Positions 1-6,796 of a DNA stretch of 10,830 nucleotides are shown here, piece after piece. Under the pieces are notes generated by a model, which worked only from the letters and a program-made list of their open reading frames with translations, ran no database searches and had not been told where the DNA came from. A program made the position numbers and the translations under genes. The DNA lies in assembly GCA_020720185.1 (NCBI GenBank), contig DYPB01000071.1:1-10830 (forward strand). The letters are read 5' to 3'. How positions within the stretch are numbered: the stretch's first letter is position 1; the number at the start of each line of letters is the position of its first letter. The DNA is from Flavobacterium psychrophilum (lineage in GTDB: Bacteria; Bacteroidota; Bacteroidia; Flavobacteriales; Flavobacteriaceae).

Positions 1-1
1 T

Positions 2-1018
2 CTTCATGTGGTAGCACCAAATGCACCGAATGGGATTAATTTTGATGATTTTAAAATTGAATTAACACCAGCATGTGTTGAGCCAACCTCAGTTGCTGCA
101 AGCCTCGTTACTCCAAATGCTGCAACAATTTCTTGGAACGCAGGTAATGGTGCAGTAAATTATGAATATGTATTAGACAATGCTGCCACAGACCCAAGTG
201 TTGCAGGAACTTTGCAAACCGCAGTAACTTATAGTGCAACAGGTTTAACACCTGAAACATTATATTATTTCCATGTTAGAACTGTTTGTAGCGGAGGAAA
301 TACTATTTGGAGTACAGCTTCATTCACTACGCCTGCACTTCCACCTGCAAATGATAATTGTGCTAATGCAGTTGCATTGACTAATGGAGGCATTTTTGCA
401 GACAATGTAGTAGTAGCAACGAATGTTGGTGCAACAAACTCAAACCCACCAGCACCAGGTTGTGCATCGTTTTTAGGTGGTGATGTTTGGTATGCTGTAA
501 CAGTTCCAGCATCAGGAAGCATTACTGTTGAGACAGGTAATGATACAACTGCTGGTAGTACAATTACCGATACTGGTATGGCGTTGTATAGCGGAACTTG
601 TACGGCTTTAACATTAGTTGAATGCGATGATGATGATAGTGCAGATGGTAATTTCTCAAAGATTGCATTAACGGGTAGAACAGCAGGTGAAATATTATAT
701 ATAAATGCTTGGGAATACTCAAATGATGCTTTTGGAACTTTCAAAGTGTCTGCTTATGATGCTTCTTTATCGGCAAGTTCATTTGATATTGCTAACTTCT
801 TTGCATTACCAAATCCTGTTAAAGATATATTGAATTTATCTTACAATAAAGACATTACAAGTGTTTCGGTTTATAATATTATAGGTCAAGAGATGATGAC
901 AAAAACTATAAATGCGACACAATCGCAAATAGATATGTCGCATTTAGCAACTGGAACCTATATGGTTAGAGTAACTGCTGATAGTCAGGTTAAAACTATT
1001 AAAATTGTAAAAGAATAG
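2..1018 (+). CDS. T9SS-secreted fibronectin III / adhesin-like protein, 3' part
   Basis: This is the C-terminal part of a secreted multidomain protein. The frame is open to the left edge, so the real start lies upstream, and the GTG at position 8 is only an internal codon. About 338 residues are visible. The first ~20 (ending NFDDFKIE) resemble the end of a jelly-roll 'choice-of-anchor' or MAM-like domain. Residues ~23-110 are a fibronectin type III domain (TISWNAG near the start, LYYFHVRTVC near the end). Residues ~115-252 form a beta-rich domain opening with NDNCANAVAL and containing a DDDD stretch, as is common in flavobacterial surface proteins. The last ~70 residues (ALPNPVKDILNLSY through GTYMVRV to IKIVKE) are a type A Por secretion tail, which directs export by the type IX system and is normally cleaved. 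Likely cell-surface or released; the catalytic or binding function lies outside the window. Domain type is confident, exact role unknown. Confidence 0.85.
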   Translation, partial: LHVVAPNAPNGINFDDFKIELTPACVEPTSVAASLVTPNAATISWNAGNGAVNYEYVLDNAATDPSVAGTLQTAVTYSATGLTPETLYYFHVRTVCSGGNTIWSTASFTTPALPPANDNCANAVALTNGGIFADNVVVATNVGATNSNPPAPGCASFLGGDVWYAVTVPASGSITVETGNDTTAGSTITDTGMALYSGTCTALTLVECDDDDSADGNFSKIALTGRTAGEILYINAWEYSNDAFGTFKVSAYDASLSASSFDIANFFALPNPVKDILNLSYNKDITSVSVYNIIGQEMMTKTINATQSQIDMSHLATGTYMVRVTADSQVKTIKIVKE

Positions 1019-1034
1019 ATATATTTTTTATAAT

Positions 1035-1072
1035 AAGACCCGTCTCGTTTTTAAAATGAGACGGGTTTTTTA
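1035..1072 (+). terminator. Intrinsic terminator after the T9SS-tail gene
   Basis: The arms ACCCGTCTC (1038-1046) and GAGACGGGT (1058-1066) pair perfectly over 9 bp, and AAG before the left arm can extend the stem into the T run. The loop is 11 nt and the right arm runs straight into a T tract (1066-1071). It starts 17 nt after the stop codon of the secreted protein and isolates uvrA from upstream transcription. This is the most GC-rich and strongest hairpin in the window. Confidence 0.93.
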
Positions 1073-1120
1073 TTCTAAAAATATTGCACTTTTTTTCATA
1101 ATTTGGGTTTAAAAACTTTT

Positions 1121-1155
1121 TTTCTGTTACTCAATAACTTTAATTCTTACCTTTG
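1121..1155 (+). promoter_or_regulatory. Probable uvrA promoter
   Basis: TACCTTTG at 1148-1155 matches the Bacteroidetes -7 consensus TAnnTTTG exactly. A weak -33 candidate, TTTC at 1121-1124, begins 27 bp before the -7 start, where TTTG is expected. Transcription would begin a few bases after 1155, leaving a leader of roughly 10-15 nt before the ATG at 1174. The in-frame TTG at 1153 sits inside this element, which argues against it as a start codon. Confidence 0.55.
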
Positions 1156-1173
1156 TCAAAATCCTTCATAAAA

Positions 1174-3981
1174 ATGATTCACCAAGACCTGACAAAACTC
1201 AATCCGAAGCAAAATATTATTATAAAAGGAGCTCAAATTCATAATCTAAAGAATTTAGATGTAGCCATTCCACGGAATAAATTGGTAGTTATTACAGGAC
1301 TTTCAGGTTCTGGAAAATCATCGTTAGCATTTGACACGCTATATGCTGAAGGGCAACGCAGATATGTAGAAAGTTTATCCAGTTATGCCCGACAATTTCT
1401 TGGTAGATTAGACAAACCAAAAGTTGAATATATAAAAGGAATTGCACCAGCAATTGCCATTGAACAAAAAGTAAATACTACAAATGCAAGATCAACTGTT
1501 GGAACCTCAACTGAAATTTATGATTATTTAAAATTGCTTTTCGCACGAATAGGGAAAACTATCTCGCCAATTTCAGGACAAGAAGTTAAGAAAGACACCG
1601 TTACCGATGTTGTAAATAAAGTTAAAACTTTTCAAACAGGAAGTAAATGGTTGTTGCTTGCACCAATTATTTTAGAAGATGGTAGAAAAATTGAAGAGAA
1701 ATTGAAAGTCTTGCAGCAACAAGGATTTTCAAGAATCTTAATTAACAACGAAGTGATTCGATTAGAAGAAAATTTGCCACTAAAAAACTACAAGGAAATT
1801 TTATTAATTGTTGATAGAATTGTTGTTCCAAATGAAGATAATCTAAACGAAGATTTTTATAATAGATTATCAGATGCAGTGCAAACTGCTTTCTTTGAAG
1901 GAAAAGGAACTTGTTTTCTACAAGATTTAGAGGATAAAAAGCGTCTTTTGTTTAGCAATAAATTTGAATTAGACGGACTTTCTTTTTTAGAACCAAACAT
2001 ACATCTTTTTAGTTTTAACAATCCTTATGGCGCTTGTCCAACTTGTGAAGGTTATGGAAATATCATAGGTATTGATGAAGAATTAGTTGTGCCAAATACA
2101 GCATTATCGGTATATGAAAATGCTATTGCACCCTGGAAAGGCGAAAGTATGGGTTGGTATAAAGAAGAATTTGTAAAACAAGCTTATAAATTTGATTTTC
2201 CCATTCATAAACCTTATTTTGAATTAACAGAAGAACAAAAAGAATTAATTTGGAAGGGAAATAAAACCATTCAAGGTTTAGATTCTTTTTTTGATGAGTT
2301 AGAAAAATCTAATTATAAAATTCAAAATCGAGTGATGCTTTCTCGATATAGGGGAAAAACAAAATGTAATATTTGCAAAGGAAAGCGATTAAGAAATGAA
2401 GCCAATAATATTAAAATAAATGATAAAACGATTTCGGATTTAGTAGATTTACCGATAAAAAATCTTATTCCATTTTTTAAGGAATTAAAATTATCAGAAT
2501 CCGACACAACAATATCGAAACGATTATTGATAGAAATTAATAATAGATTGGCATTTCTAACTAATGTTGGATTAGATTATTTAACACTAAATAGAAACTC
2601 TGCAACATTATCTGGAGGCGAATCGCAACGCATTAATTTAGCAACTTCATTAGGTAGTTCGTTAGTTGGTTCAATGTACATTTTAGACGAACCAAGTATT
2701 GGATTGCACCCTAAAGATACTGAAAAATTAATAGAAGTTTTAGTATCATTAAGAGATTTGGGTAATACGGTTATAGTTGTAGAACACGATGAAGATATTA
2801 TGAAACAGGCTGATATGATTATTGATATCGGTCCAGAAGCAGGTTCATTTGGTGGAGAATTAGTTGCTCAAGGTTCATTTGATGAAATTTTAAAATCAAA
2901 TGCGCTAACCGCACAATATTTAAACAAAAAAATAGCTATTGAAGTTCCAAAGAATAGAAAAAAATGGACTAATTATATAGAAATTTTAGGGGCAAGAGAA
3001 CATAATTTAAAAAATATAGATGTTAAATTCCCATTAGAAATATTAACAGTAATTACAGGTGTTTCTGGATCAGGAAAAAGCACTTTAGTAAAAAAAATAC
3101 TGTTTCCAGCAATCCAAAAAGCAATAGATGGAATTAGTGAAAAAGCGGGTCAATTTTCAGAACTTCGAGGTTCATATCATAAAATTAGACATATTGAATT
3201 TGTAGATCAGAACCCAATCGGTCGTAGTTCTAGGTCAAACCCGATAACTTATATCAAAGCTTATGATGATATTAGAGAATTGTATGCCAAAGAAAAATTA
3301 TCAAAAATTAGAGCTTATCAAGCAAAACATTTCTCGTTTAATGTTGATGCAGGGCGTTGCGAAACCTGCAAAGGCGAAGGGTCAATAAATGTAGAAATGG
3401 TTTTTATGGCGGATGTTTCGTTGCCTTGTGAAGCTTGTAACGGCAGACGATTTCAAAAAGAGGTTTTAGAAGTAAACTATGGAGGAAAAAACATTTACGA
3501 TTTGCTATGTATGACAATCGACGAAGCCATTGATTTTTTTACCACCAATAAACAAACTAAAATTATTCAAAAAATCAAACCTTTACAAGATGTAGGCTTG
3601 GGATATGTGCAATTAGGTCAATCCTCCGCAACACTTTCTGGTGGGGAGGCTCAACGAATAAAACTAGCCTCATTTTTAGTAAAAGGTGTAACAAAAGAAA
3701 AAACATTGTTTATTTTTGACGAACCTACAACAGGCTTACATTTTCACGATATTAAAAAGTTATTAAAATCGTTTGATGCTTTGATTGAAAACGGACATTC
3801 TATTATTGTTATTGAGCATAATATTGACTTGATAAAATGTGCCGATTACATTCTTGATTTAGGAATAGAAGGTGGCGAAAATGGAGGACATCTATTAGCT
3901 GTAGGAACACCAGAGGAAATTGTAAAGGACAAAAAATCAATTATAGGAAAGTATCTAAAAGACAAATTAAAAACTAATTAA
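1174..3981 (+). CDS. uvrA: UvrABC excision nuclease subunit A
   Basis: UvrA is the damage-sensing ATPase of nucleotide excision repair; as a dimer it scans DNA with UvrB and loads it at lesions. At 935 residues it has the family's usual length. Both ABC modules are complete: Walker [10 protein letters not shown] (~42-50) and GVSGSGKST (~629-637), signature LSGGESQR (~479-486) and LSGGEAQR (~821-828), Walker [11 protein letters not shown] and [10 protein letters not shown], each followed by a switch EH. Zinc-module CxxC pairs are at C288/C291, C398/C401, C729/C732 and C752/C755. I chose the ATG at 1174; an in-frame TTG at 1153 would add 7 residues but overlaps the likely promoter. The gene stands alone between a terminator and a separately promoted sigma gene. 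I see no hairpin terminator right after its stop, so some read-through into the sigma gene is possible. Many Bacteroidetes carry a second UvrA paralogue, so copy number cannot be judged here. Confidence 0.97.
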   Translation: MIHQDLTKLNPKQNIIIKGAQIHNLKNLDVAIPRNKLVVITGLSGSGKSSLAFDTLYAEGQRRYVESLSSYARQFLGRLDKPKVEYIKGIAPAIAIEQKVNTTNARSTVGTSTEIYDYLKLLFARIGKTISPISGQEVKKDTVTDVVNKVKTFQTGSKWLLLAPIILEDGRKIEEKLKVLQQQGFSRILINNEVIRLEENLPLKNYKEILLIVDRIVVPNEDNLNEDFYNRLSDAVQTAFFEGKGTCFLQDLEDKKRLLFSNKFELDGLSFLEPNIHLFSFNNPYGACPTCEGYGNIIGIDEELVVPNTALSVYENAIAPWKGESMGWYKEEFVKQAYKFDFPIHKPYFELTEEQKELIWKGNKTIQGLDSFFDELEKSNYKIQNRVMLSRYRGKTKCNICKGKRLRNEANNIKINDKTISDLVDLPIKNLIPFFKELKLSESDTTISKRLLIEINNRLAFLTNVGLDYLTLNRNSATLSGGESQRINLATSLGSSLVGSMYILDEPSIGLHPKDTEKLIEVLVSLRDLGNTVIVVEHDEDIMKQADMIIDIGPEAGSFGGELVAQGSFDEILKSNALTAQYLNKKIAIEVPKNRKKWTNYIEILGAREHNLKNIDVKFPLEILTVITGVSGSGKSTLVKKILFPAIQKAIDGISEKAGQFSELRGSYHKIRHIEFVDQNPIGRSSRSNPITYIKAYDDIRELYAKEKLSKIRAYQAKHFSFNVDAGRCETCKGEGSINVEMVFMADVSLPCEACNGRRFQKEVLEVNYGGKNIYDLLCMTIDEAIDFFTTNKQTKIIQKIKPLQDVGLGYVQLGQSSATLSGGEAQRIKLASFLVKGVTKEKTLFIFDEPTTGLHFHDIKKLLKSFDALIENGHSIIVIEHNIDLIKCADYILDLGIEGGENGGHLLAVGTPEEIVKDKKSIIGKYLKDKLKTN

Positions 3982-4032
3982 CTTCAAGAGAAAAACAAAA
4001 ACAACTGTAAAAATGTTAAATTTTTATATTTA

Positions 4033-4065
4033 TTTGGATATTACAAAAATATTGTTTTAAATTTG
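4033..4065 (+). promoter_or_regulatory. Well-matched Bacteroidetes promoter for the sigma gene
   Basis: TTTG at 4033-4036 (-33) and TAAATTTG at 4058-4065 (-7) both match the Bacteroidetes primary-sigma consensus TTTG / TAnnTTTG, with 21 nt between them. Transcription should begin around 4069, giving a leader of ~90 nt. In that leader a small hairpin (AGAGA 4118-4122 with TCTCT 4128-4132) lies ahead of the ribosome site. The sigma gene therefore appears to be read by the housekeeping sigma factor rather than only by itself. Confidence 0.65.
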
Positions 4066-4161
4066 TGAAATATTTAACACTCAAGATTAGTTGCCTATTA
4101 TAAAAAATTTACTTTTTAGAGAAAAAATCTCTTATTTTCAAACCCACTAAAAGGTAAAATT

Positions 4162-4758
4162 ATGGCTAATTTAAAAACTCCAGATGCAATATTGGTGCAA
4201 AGTTACATAGCTGGCGACGAAAAAGCGTTTGAAAAGCTTTTGAAAAGACATCAGTCAAAAGTTTATGGTTTTATTTACGCAAAAATAAAAGACAAAAATA
4301 TTTGCGAGGATATTTTTCAGGATTCTTTTATTAAAGTAATAAAGTCTTTAAAATCAGGAAAATATATCGAACAAGGTAAGTTTTCTTCTTGGTTAATTCG
4401 TATAGCGAATAATACTATGATGGATTATTTTAATAAAACAGCTAAAATTCCAGTTGTAAAAAATACAGATGAATATTCGCCAGTAAATTATATTAAAGAT
4501 ACTAATCTATCTGCACAAGATATATTGGTTAATGATGAAATTTCTATAAACTTAATACTATTAGTTGAGAAATTGCCCGAAAATCAAAAAAAAGTCCTAA
4601 AAATGAGAATAAATGAAGGTCTGTCTTTTAGAGAAATTAGTGAATTGACTGACACTACAATCAATACAGTACTAGGCAATATGCGGTATGCAATTAAAAA
4701 TTTAAAAAAGTTAATAAAAAAACACAAAATAGATATTACAGAATATAATATTTTGTAA
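4162..4758 (+). CDS. Sigma-70 family RNA polymerase sigma factor (ECF-like)
   Basis: A 198-residue two-domain alternative sigma factor that would direct RNA polymerase to a specific promoter set. Region 2 spans ~10-92: EDIFQDSFIKV (49-59) matches the core-binding segment 2.2, and FSSWLIRIANNTMMDYF (74-90) the -10-recognition segment 2.4. A linker (~93-130) leads to sigma-4: LPENQKKVLKMR (138-149), then the helix-turn-helix SFREISEL...TINTVLGNMRYAIKNL (155-181) for -35 recognition. Size and domain content fit ECF-type factors. A good ribosome site (AAAAGG at 4149-4154, 7 nt before the ATG) supports the start, which is notable because such sites are weak or absent at most genes here. No neighbour looks like a FecR-type membrane anti-sigma factor. 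Instead a 47-codon gene follows after 44 nt. Its regulon is not evident from the window. Confidence 0.92.
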   Translation: MANLKTPDAILVQSYIAGDEKAFEKLLKRHQSKVYGFIYAKIKDKNICEDIFQDSFIKVIKSLKSGKYIEQGKFSSWLIRIANNTMMDYFNKTAKIPVVKNTDEYSPVNYIKDTNLSAQDILVNDEISINLILLVEKLPENQKKVLKMRINEGLSFREISELTDTTINTVLGNMRYAIKNLKKLIKKHKIDITEYNIL

Positions 4759-4802
4759 ATTTGACCGTTATATATAAAATAAACCTTTAAAATATTTGAA
4801 TT

Positions 4803-4946
4803 ATGGCAGAACTTTACACTAAAAAAAGCACCTCTTCAAAAGAAATGAAACCTAAAAAAGAGACAGTTTCGTTTTTATTAAATTATTCAAAAGCATTAAA
4901 CATTGTTAATATAGGTAAAATGAAAATTGAAACAATTATAAATTAA
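4803..4946 (+). CDS. Small conserved-looking protein downstream of the sigma factor (47 aa)
   Basis: A short open frame from ATG at 4803 to TAA at 4944-4946, 44 nt after the sigma gene on the same strand, so probably cotranscribed. The product is 47 residues and has two halves: a Lys/Ser/Thr-rich N-terminus (MAELYTKKSTSSKEMKPKKE) and a C-terminal segment with the motif TVSFLLNYSKALNIV. From memory, similar 'KxETxxFLLNYSKAL' tails recur in small flavobacterial proteins, including ones beside sigma factors, but this was not searched. It has no signal peptide, membrane segment or cysteine. The function is unknown; a small regulator of the adjacent sigma factor is a guess from position only. The stop codon overlaps the nth stop on the other strand. 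The frame also runs without interruption across a plausible intergenic-to-terminator unit, which supports a real gene. Confidence 0.72.
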   Translation: MAELYTKKSTSSKEMKPKKETVSFLLNYSKALNIVNIGKMKIETIIN

Positions 4947-5563
4947 GATATAATTTTTCTTGTAATTATATCTTTTTCTAAATTCCAACCTCTGGCTGGC
5001 GAATATTCTCGTCCGTACCAAATGATTTGAAGATGCAAATCATTCCATAATTGTTTCGGAAAAATGGATTTTGCATCTTTTTCTGTTTCTACTACATTTT
5101 TTCCAGAAGTTAAACCCCAACGAATCATTAATCTATGGATATGAGTATCAACAGGAAATGCTGGAACTCCAAAAGCTTGACTCATCACCACACTTGCCGT
5201 TTTATGCCCTACGGATGGAAATGACTCTAATGCCTCAAAACTCTGCGGTACTTTTCCGTCGTACTTTTCGATTAATATTTGTGATAGACCATAAATTCCT
5301 TTAGATTTCATTGGCGAAAGTCCACATGGTTTTATAATTTCTCGAATTTCTTCTACACTCATTTTAACCATATCATATGGATTATCTGCTTTGGCAAACA
5401 GTATAGGAGTAATTTTATTTACTCGAACATCGGTACATTGTGCTGATAATAACACCGCAATTAGTAGGGTGTATGGGTCTTTATGATCTAACGGAATTGG
5501 AATTGTTGGATAAAGATCGCCCAGCGTTTTTATGATAAATTTAACCTTTTCTTTTTTTGTCAT
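4943..5563 (-). CDS. nth: Endonuclease III family DNA glycosylase/AP lyase lacking the Fe-S cluster cysteines
   Basis: Nth removes oxidised pyrimidines and cleaves abasic sites in base-excision repair. I start at the ATG at 5563, giving 206 residues; a TTG at 5575 would add four. The first section carries LLSAQCTDVRVN (~38-49), where Nth has its conserved SAQ-TD motif. The helix-hairpin-helix FPSVGHKTASVV holds the catalytic lysine K121, and PVDTHIHRL supplies the catalytic aspartate D139; both align with E. coli K120 and D138. The oddity is the C-terminus: where family members have the C-x6-C-x2-C-x5-C [4Fe-4S] loop, this protein reads YGREYSPARGWNLEKDI with no cysteine, and the only two cysteines are C43 and C80. 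The catalytic core is intact, so the enzyme is probably active but cluster-free. It starts 23 nt after the DUF6048 gene, as the last gene of the rlmD operon, and its stop overlaps that of the opposing small gene. Confidence 0.93.
   Translation of the reverse strand: MTKKEKVKFIIKTLGDLYPTIPIPLDHKDPYTLLIAVLLSAQCTDVRVNKITPILFAKADNPYDMVKMSVEEIREIIKPCGLSPMKSKGIYGLSQILIEKYDGKVPQSFEALESFPSVGHKTASVVMSQAFGVPAFPVDTHIHRLMIRWGLTSGKNVVETEKDAKSIFPKQLWNDLHLQIIWYGREYSPARGWNLEKDIITRKIIS
4945..4978 (+). terminator. AT-rich hairpin terminator for the sigma / small-gene transcript
   Basis: AAGATATAAT (4945-4954) pairs perfectly with ATTATATCTT (4965-4974) over 10 bp around a 10-nt loop, followed by more T residues (4975-4977). 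The left arm begins within the small gene's stop codon, and the whole hairpin lies inside the last codons of nth on the other strand. The stem contains only one G-C pair, so it is weak thermodynamically. Read on the minus strand it is followed by TTAATTTAT, so it might also help end the nth transcript. Confidence 0.55.
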
Positions 5564-5586
5564 TAGTTTGTACAAAAAATTATAAC

Positions 5587-6321
5587 TTACTTTTTTATTT
5601 TGGGTTTCAAATGAGTTGCTTTTTTCTTATAAATGGGTAAAAAATAAGAGATTGTGTAATTAAATCCTGCCCCAAAACTACCTTCATAAGTACGATTAAA
5701 ACCAGGAATAAACAAATTATCAAAATTTTCAGGTTTGTTATTGACTACCAGATAATTAACTTTCACACTAAATCCTACAAATATATTATGTAAAACTTCT
5801 GCTTTCAAACCCGCAACAAATTCCATCCATTGAGCGGATAATCCGTTAAATTTATCGCCCGAAGGAATAAATGCTGTTTCTTGAAGATAAGAATTTGTAC
5901 TATAAATCTTATAACTATTTAATTCTTGACTAAATGTACTAACACCATATCGTAAACCAATTGAAAGCACATTTCTCATATTGAGCCAATTTTCATAACT
6001 ATTGTAATCAAAACCTGCTTTTAGATAAGTGCCTTTGGTGTTAAAATTAAGTCGATAATCGTCGGTAATTTTATTCTCGTTTCCTATTTCGGCTGCTAAA
6101 AAATAATTTTTTGTCAATCGATAATCACCTACAAATTCGACTCCTTTATAATCTTTTTCGTAAAACGAACGAGTCAATCGATATAAATCTACGCCGAACC
6201 TCAAACCATATTGGTCGGTTTTTGGGATAATACTATCCTTAATTTTTTCCTGACACGGTGCTGATAATGAAAACATTACTGCAAAAAGATTAATTAAAAA
6301 ATATTTTGATATGTGTCTCAT
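5587..6321 (-). CDS. DUF6048 family probable outer-membrane beta-barrel protein
   Basis: A 244-residue exported protein. The N-terminus (MRHISKYF, then a hydrophobic stretch LINLFAVMFSLSA) is a signal peptide ending near residues 21-24. The PC after it does not make a convincing lipobox. The rest is a series of amphipathic strands with alternating aromatic and small residues, such as YGLRFGVDLYRL (38-49), NYFLAAEIGNE (72-82), TYLKAGFDYNSY (98-109) and VLSIGLRYGVSTF (118-130). The last strand, GAGFNYTISYFLPIY, is followed by a basic tail. This pattern fits a small outer-membrane barrel. I recognise the protein as the flavobacterial DUF6048 family, for which I know no function. Its start lies inside the DUF6452 gene (32-nt overlap, different frame), suggesting translational coupling and a shared role with that lipoprotein. 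Confidence 0.8.
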   Translation of the reverse strand: MRHISKYFLINLFAVMFSLSAPCQEKIKDSIIPKTDQYGLRFGVDLYRLTRSFYEKDYKGVEFVGDYRLTKNYFLAAEIGNENKITDDYRLNFNTKGTYLKAGFDYNSYENWLNMRNVLSIGLRYGVSTFSQELNSYKIYSTNSYLQETAFIPSGDKFNGLSAQWMEFVAGLKAEVLHNIFVGFSVKVNYLVVNNKPENFDNLFIPGFNRTYEGSFGAGFNYTISYFLPIYKKKATHLKPKIKK

Positions 6322-6790
6322 TCTCAGTTGAAATATTTGTTGTTTGTACAGTTATGTTTTGTATCCAAAATCCATCGGTAGGATTAGAATCGGTTTTTAC
6401 TGGGATACCTGTTAGCGTAAATAATGTTTTATAACCACAAGATCTAGAAATATAGACATTGTTTCGGGTGTAATTAAATTCTAAAATATCTTCATTCTGA
6501 AAAGGAACAACAGTATTCTTATTATTCAAAATAAATCGATATTTTGTAACATCAGCTGTTGTTTTTAGAGGAATTGTAATTTTACTTTCGCCAGTAAAGG
6601 TTTCGTAAATTGAAGAACTCCCAACTTCCTGAATGGCTAATTGATTTACTGTTTTTGTTAATCCCGATGTTGCGTCGTAAAAATTAATGATCAATTTGGG
6701 AGTTGTTGGTGTTGATGGGTCACAAATATCGTCTTTCTCGCAACTGTTTATTGCAAGGCAAATGATAAGTAAAAAAAATATTTTTTTCAT
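6290..6790 (-). CDS. DUF6452 family lipoprotein with surface-export-like signal
   Basis: A 166-residue predicted lipoprotein. MKKIFFLLIICLAINSC is a lipoprotein signal with the lipid-bearing cysteine at C17 (lipobox-like AINSC). Directly after it comes EKDD, resembling the acidic lipoprotein export signal known in Capnocytophaga and Flavobacterium (QKDD-type sequences after the Cys), so the mature protein may be shown on the outer face of the outer membrane. The remainder is beta-rich. CDPSTPTTPKLIINFYD (23-39) is the block by which I recognise DUF6452, and C23 and C118 (SRSCGYKTLF) could form a disulfide. The function is unknown. It starts 6 nt after the rlmD stop and overlaps the DUF6048 gene by 32 nt. 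The trio rlmD-DUF6452-DUF6048 is, from memory, a recurring arrangement in flavobacteria. Partnership of the lipoprotein with the DUF6048 barrel is an inference from this overlap. Confidence 0.82.
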   Translation of the reverse strand: MKKIFFLLIICLAINSCEKDDICDPSTPTTPKLIINFYDATSGLTKTVNQLAIQEVGSSSIYETFTGESKITIPLKTTADVTKYRFILNNKNTVVPFQNEDILEFNYTRNNVYISRSCGYKTLFTLTGIPVKTDSNPTDGFWIQNITVQTTNISTENETHIKIFFN

Positions 6791-6796
6791 TAATTT

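Noticed and set aside
265..744. 159-codon open frame on the minus strand
   Set aside because: It lies wholly inside the T9SS-tail protein gene, whose domains are unmistakable; the antisense product has no recognisable domain or start signals.
1153..1173. TTG-initiated N-terminal extension of UvrA (7 residues)
   Set aside because: The TTG is part of a -7 promoter element (TACCTTTG), so it would not be within the transcript; the ATG at 1174 gives a normal UvrA N-terminus.
2322..2507. 61-codon minus-strand frame inside uvrA
   Set aside because: Antisense shadow of conserved UvrA coding sequence without supporting signals.
5071..5304. 77-codon plus-strand frame inside nth
   Set aside because: Overlaps the catalytic core of nth, including the helix-hairpin-helix; the product is low-complexity and unrecognisable.
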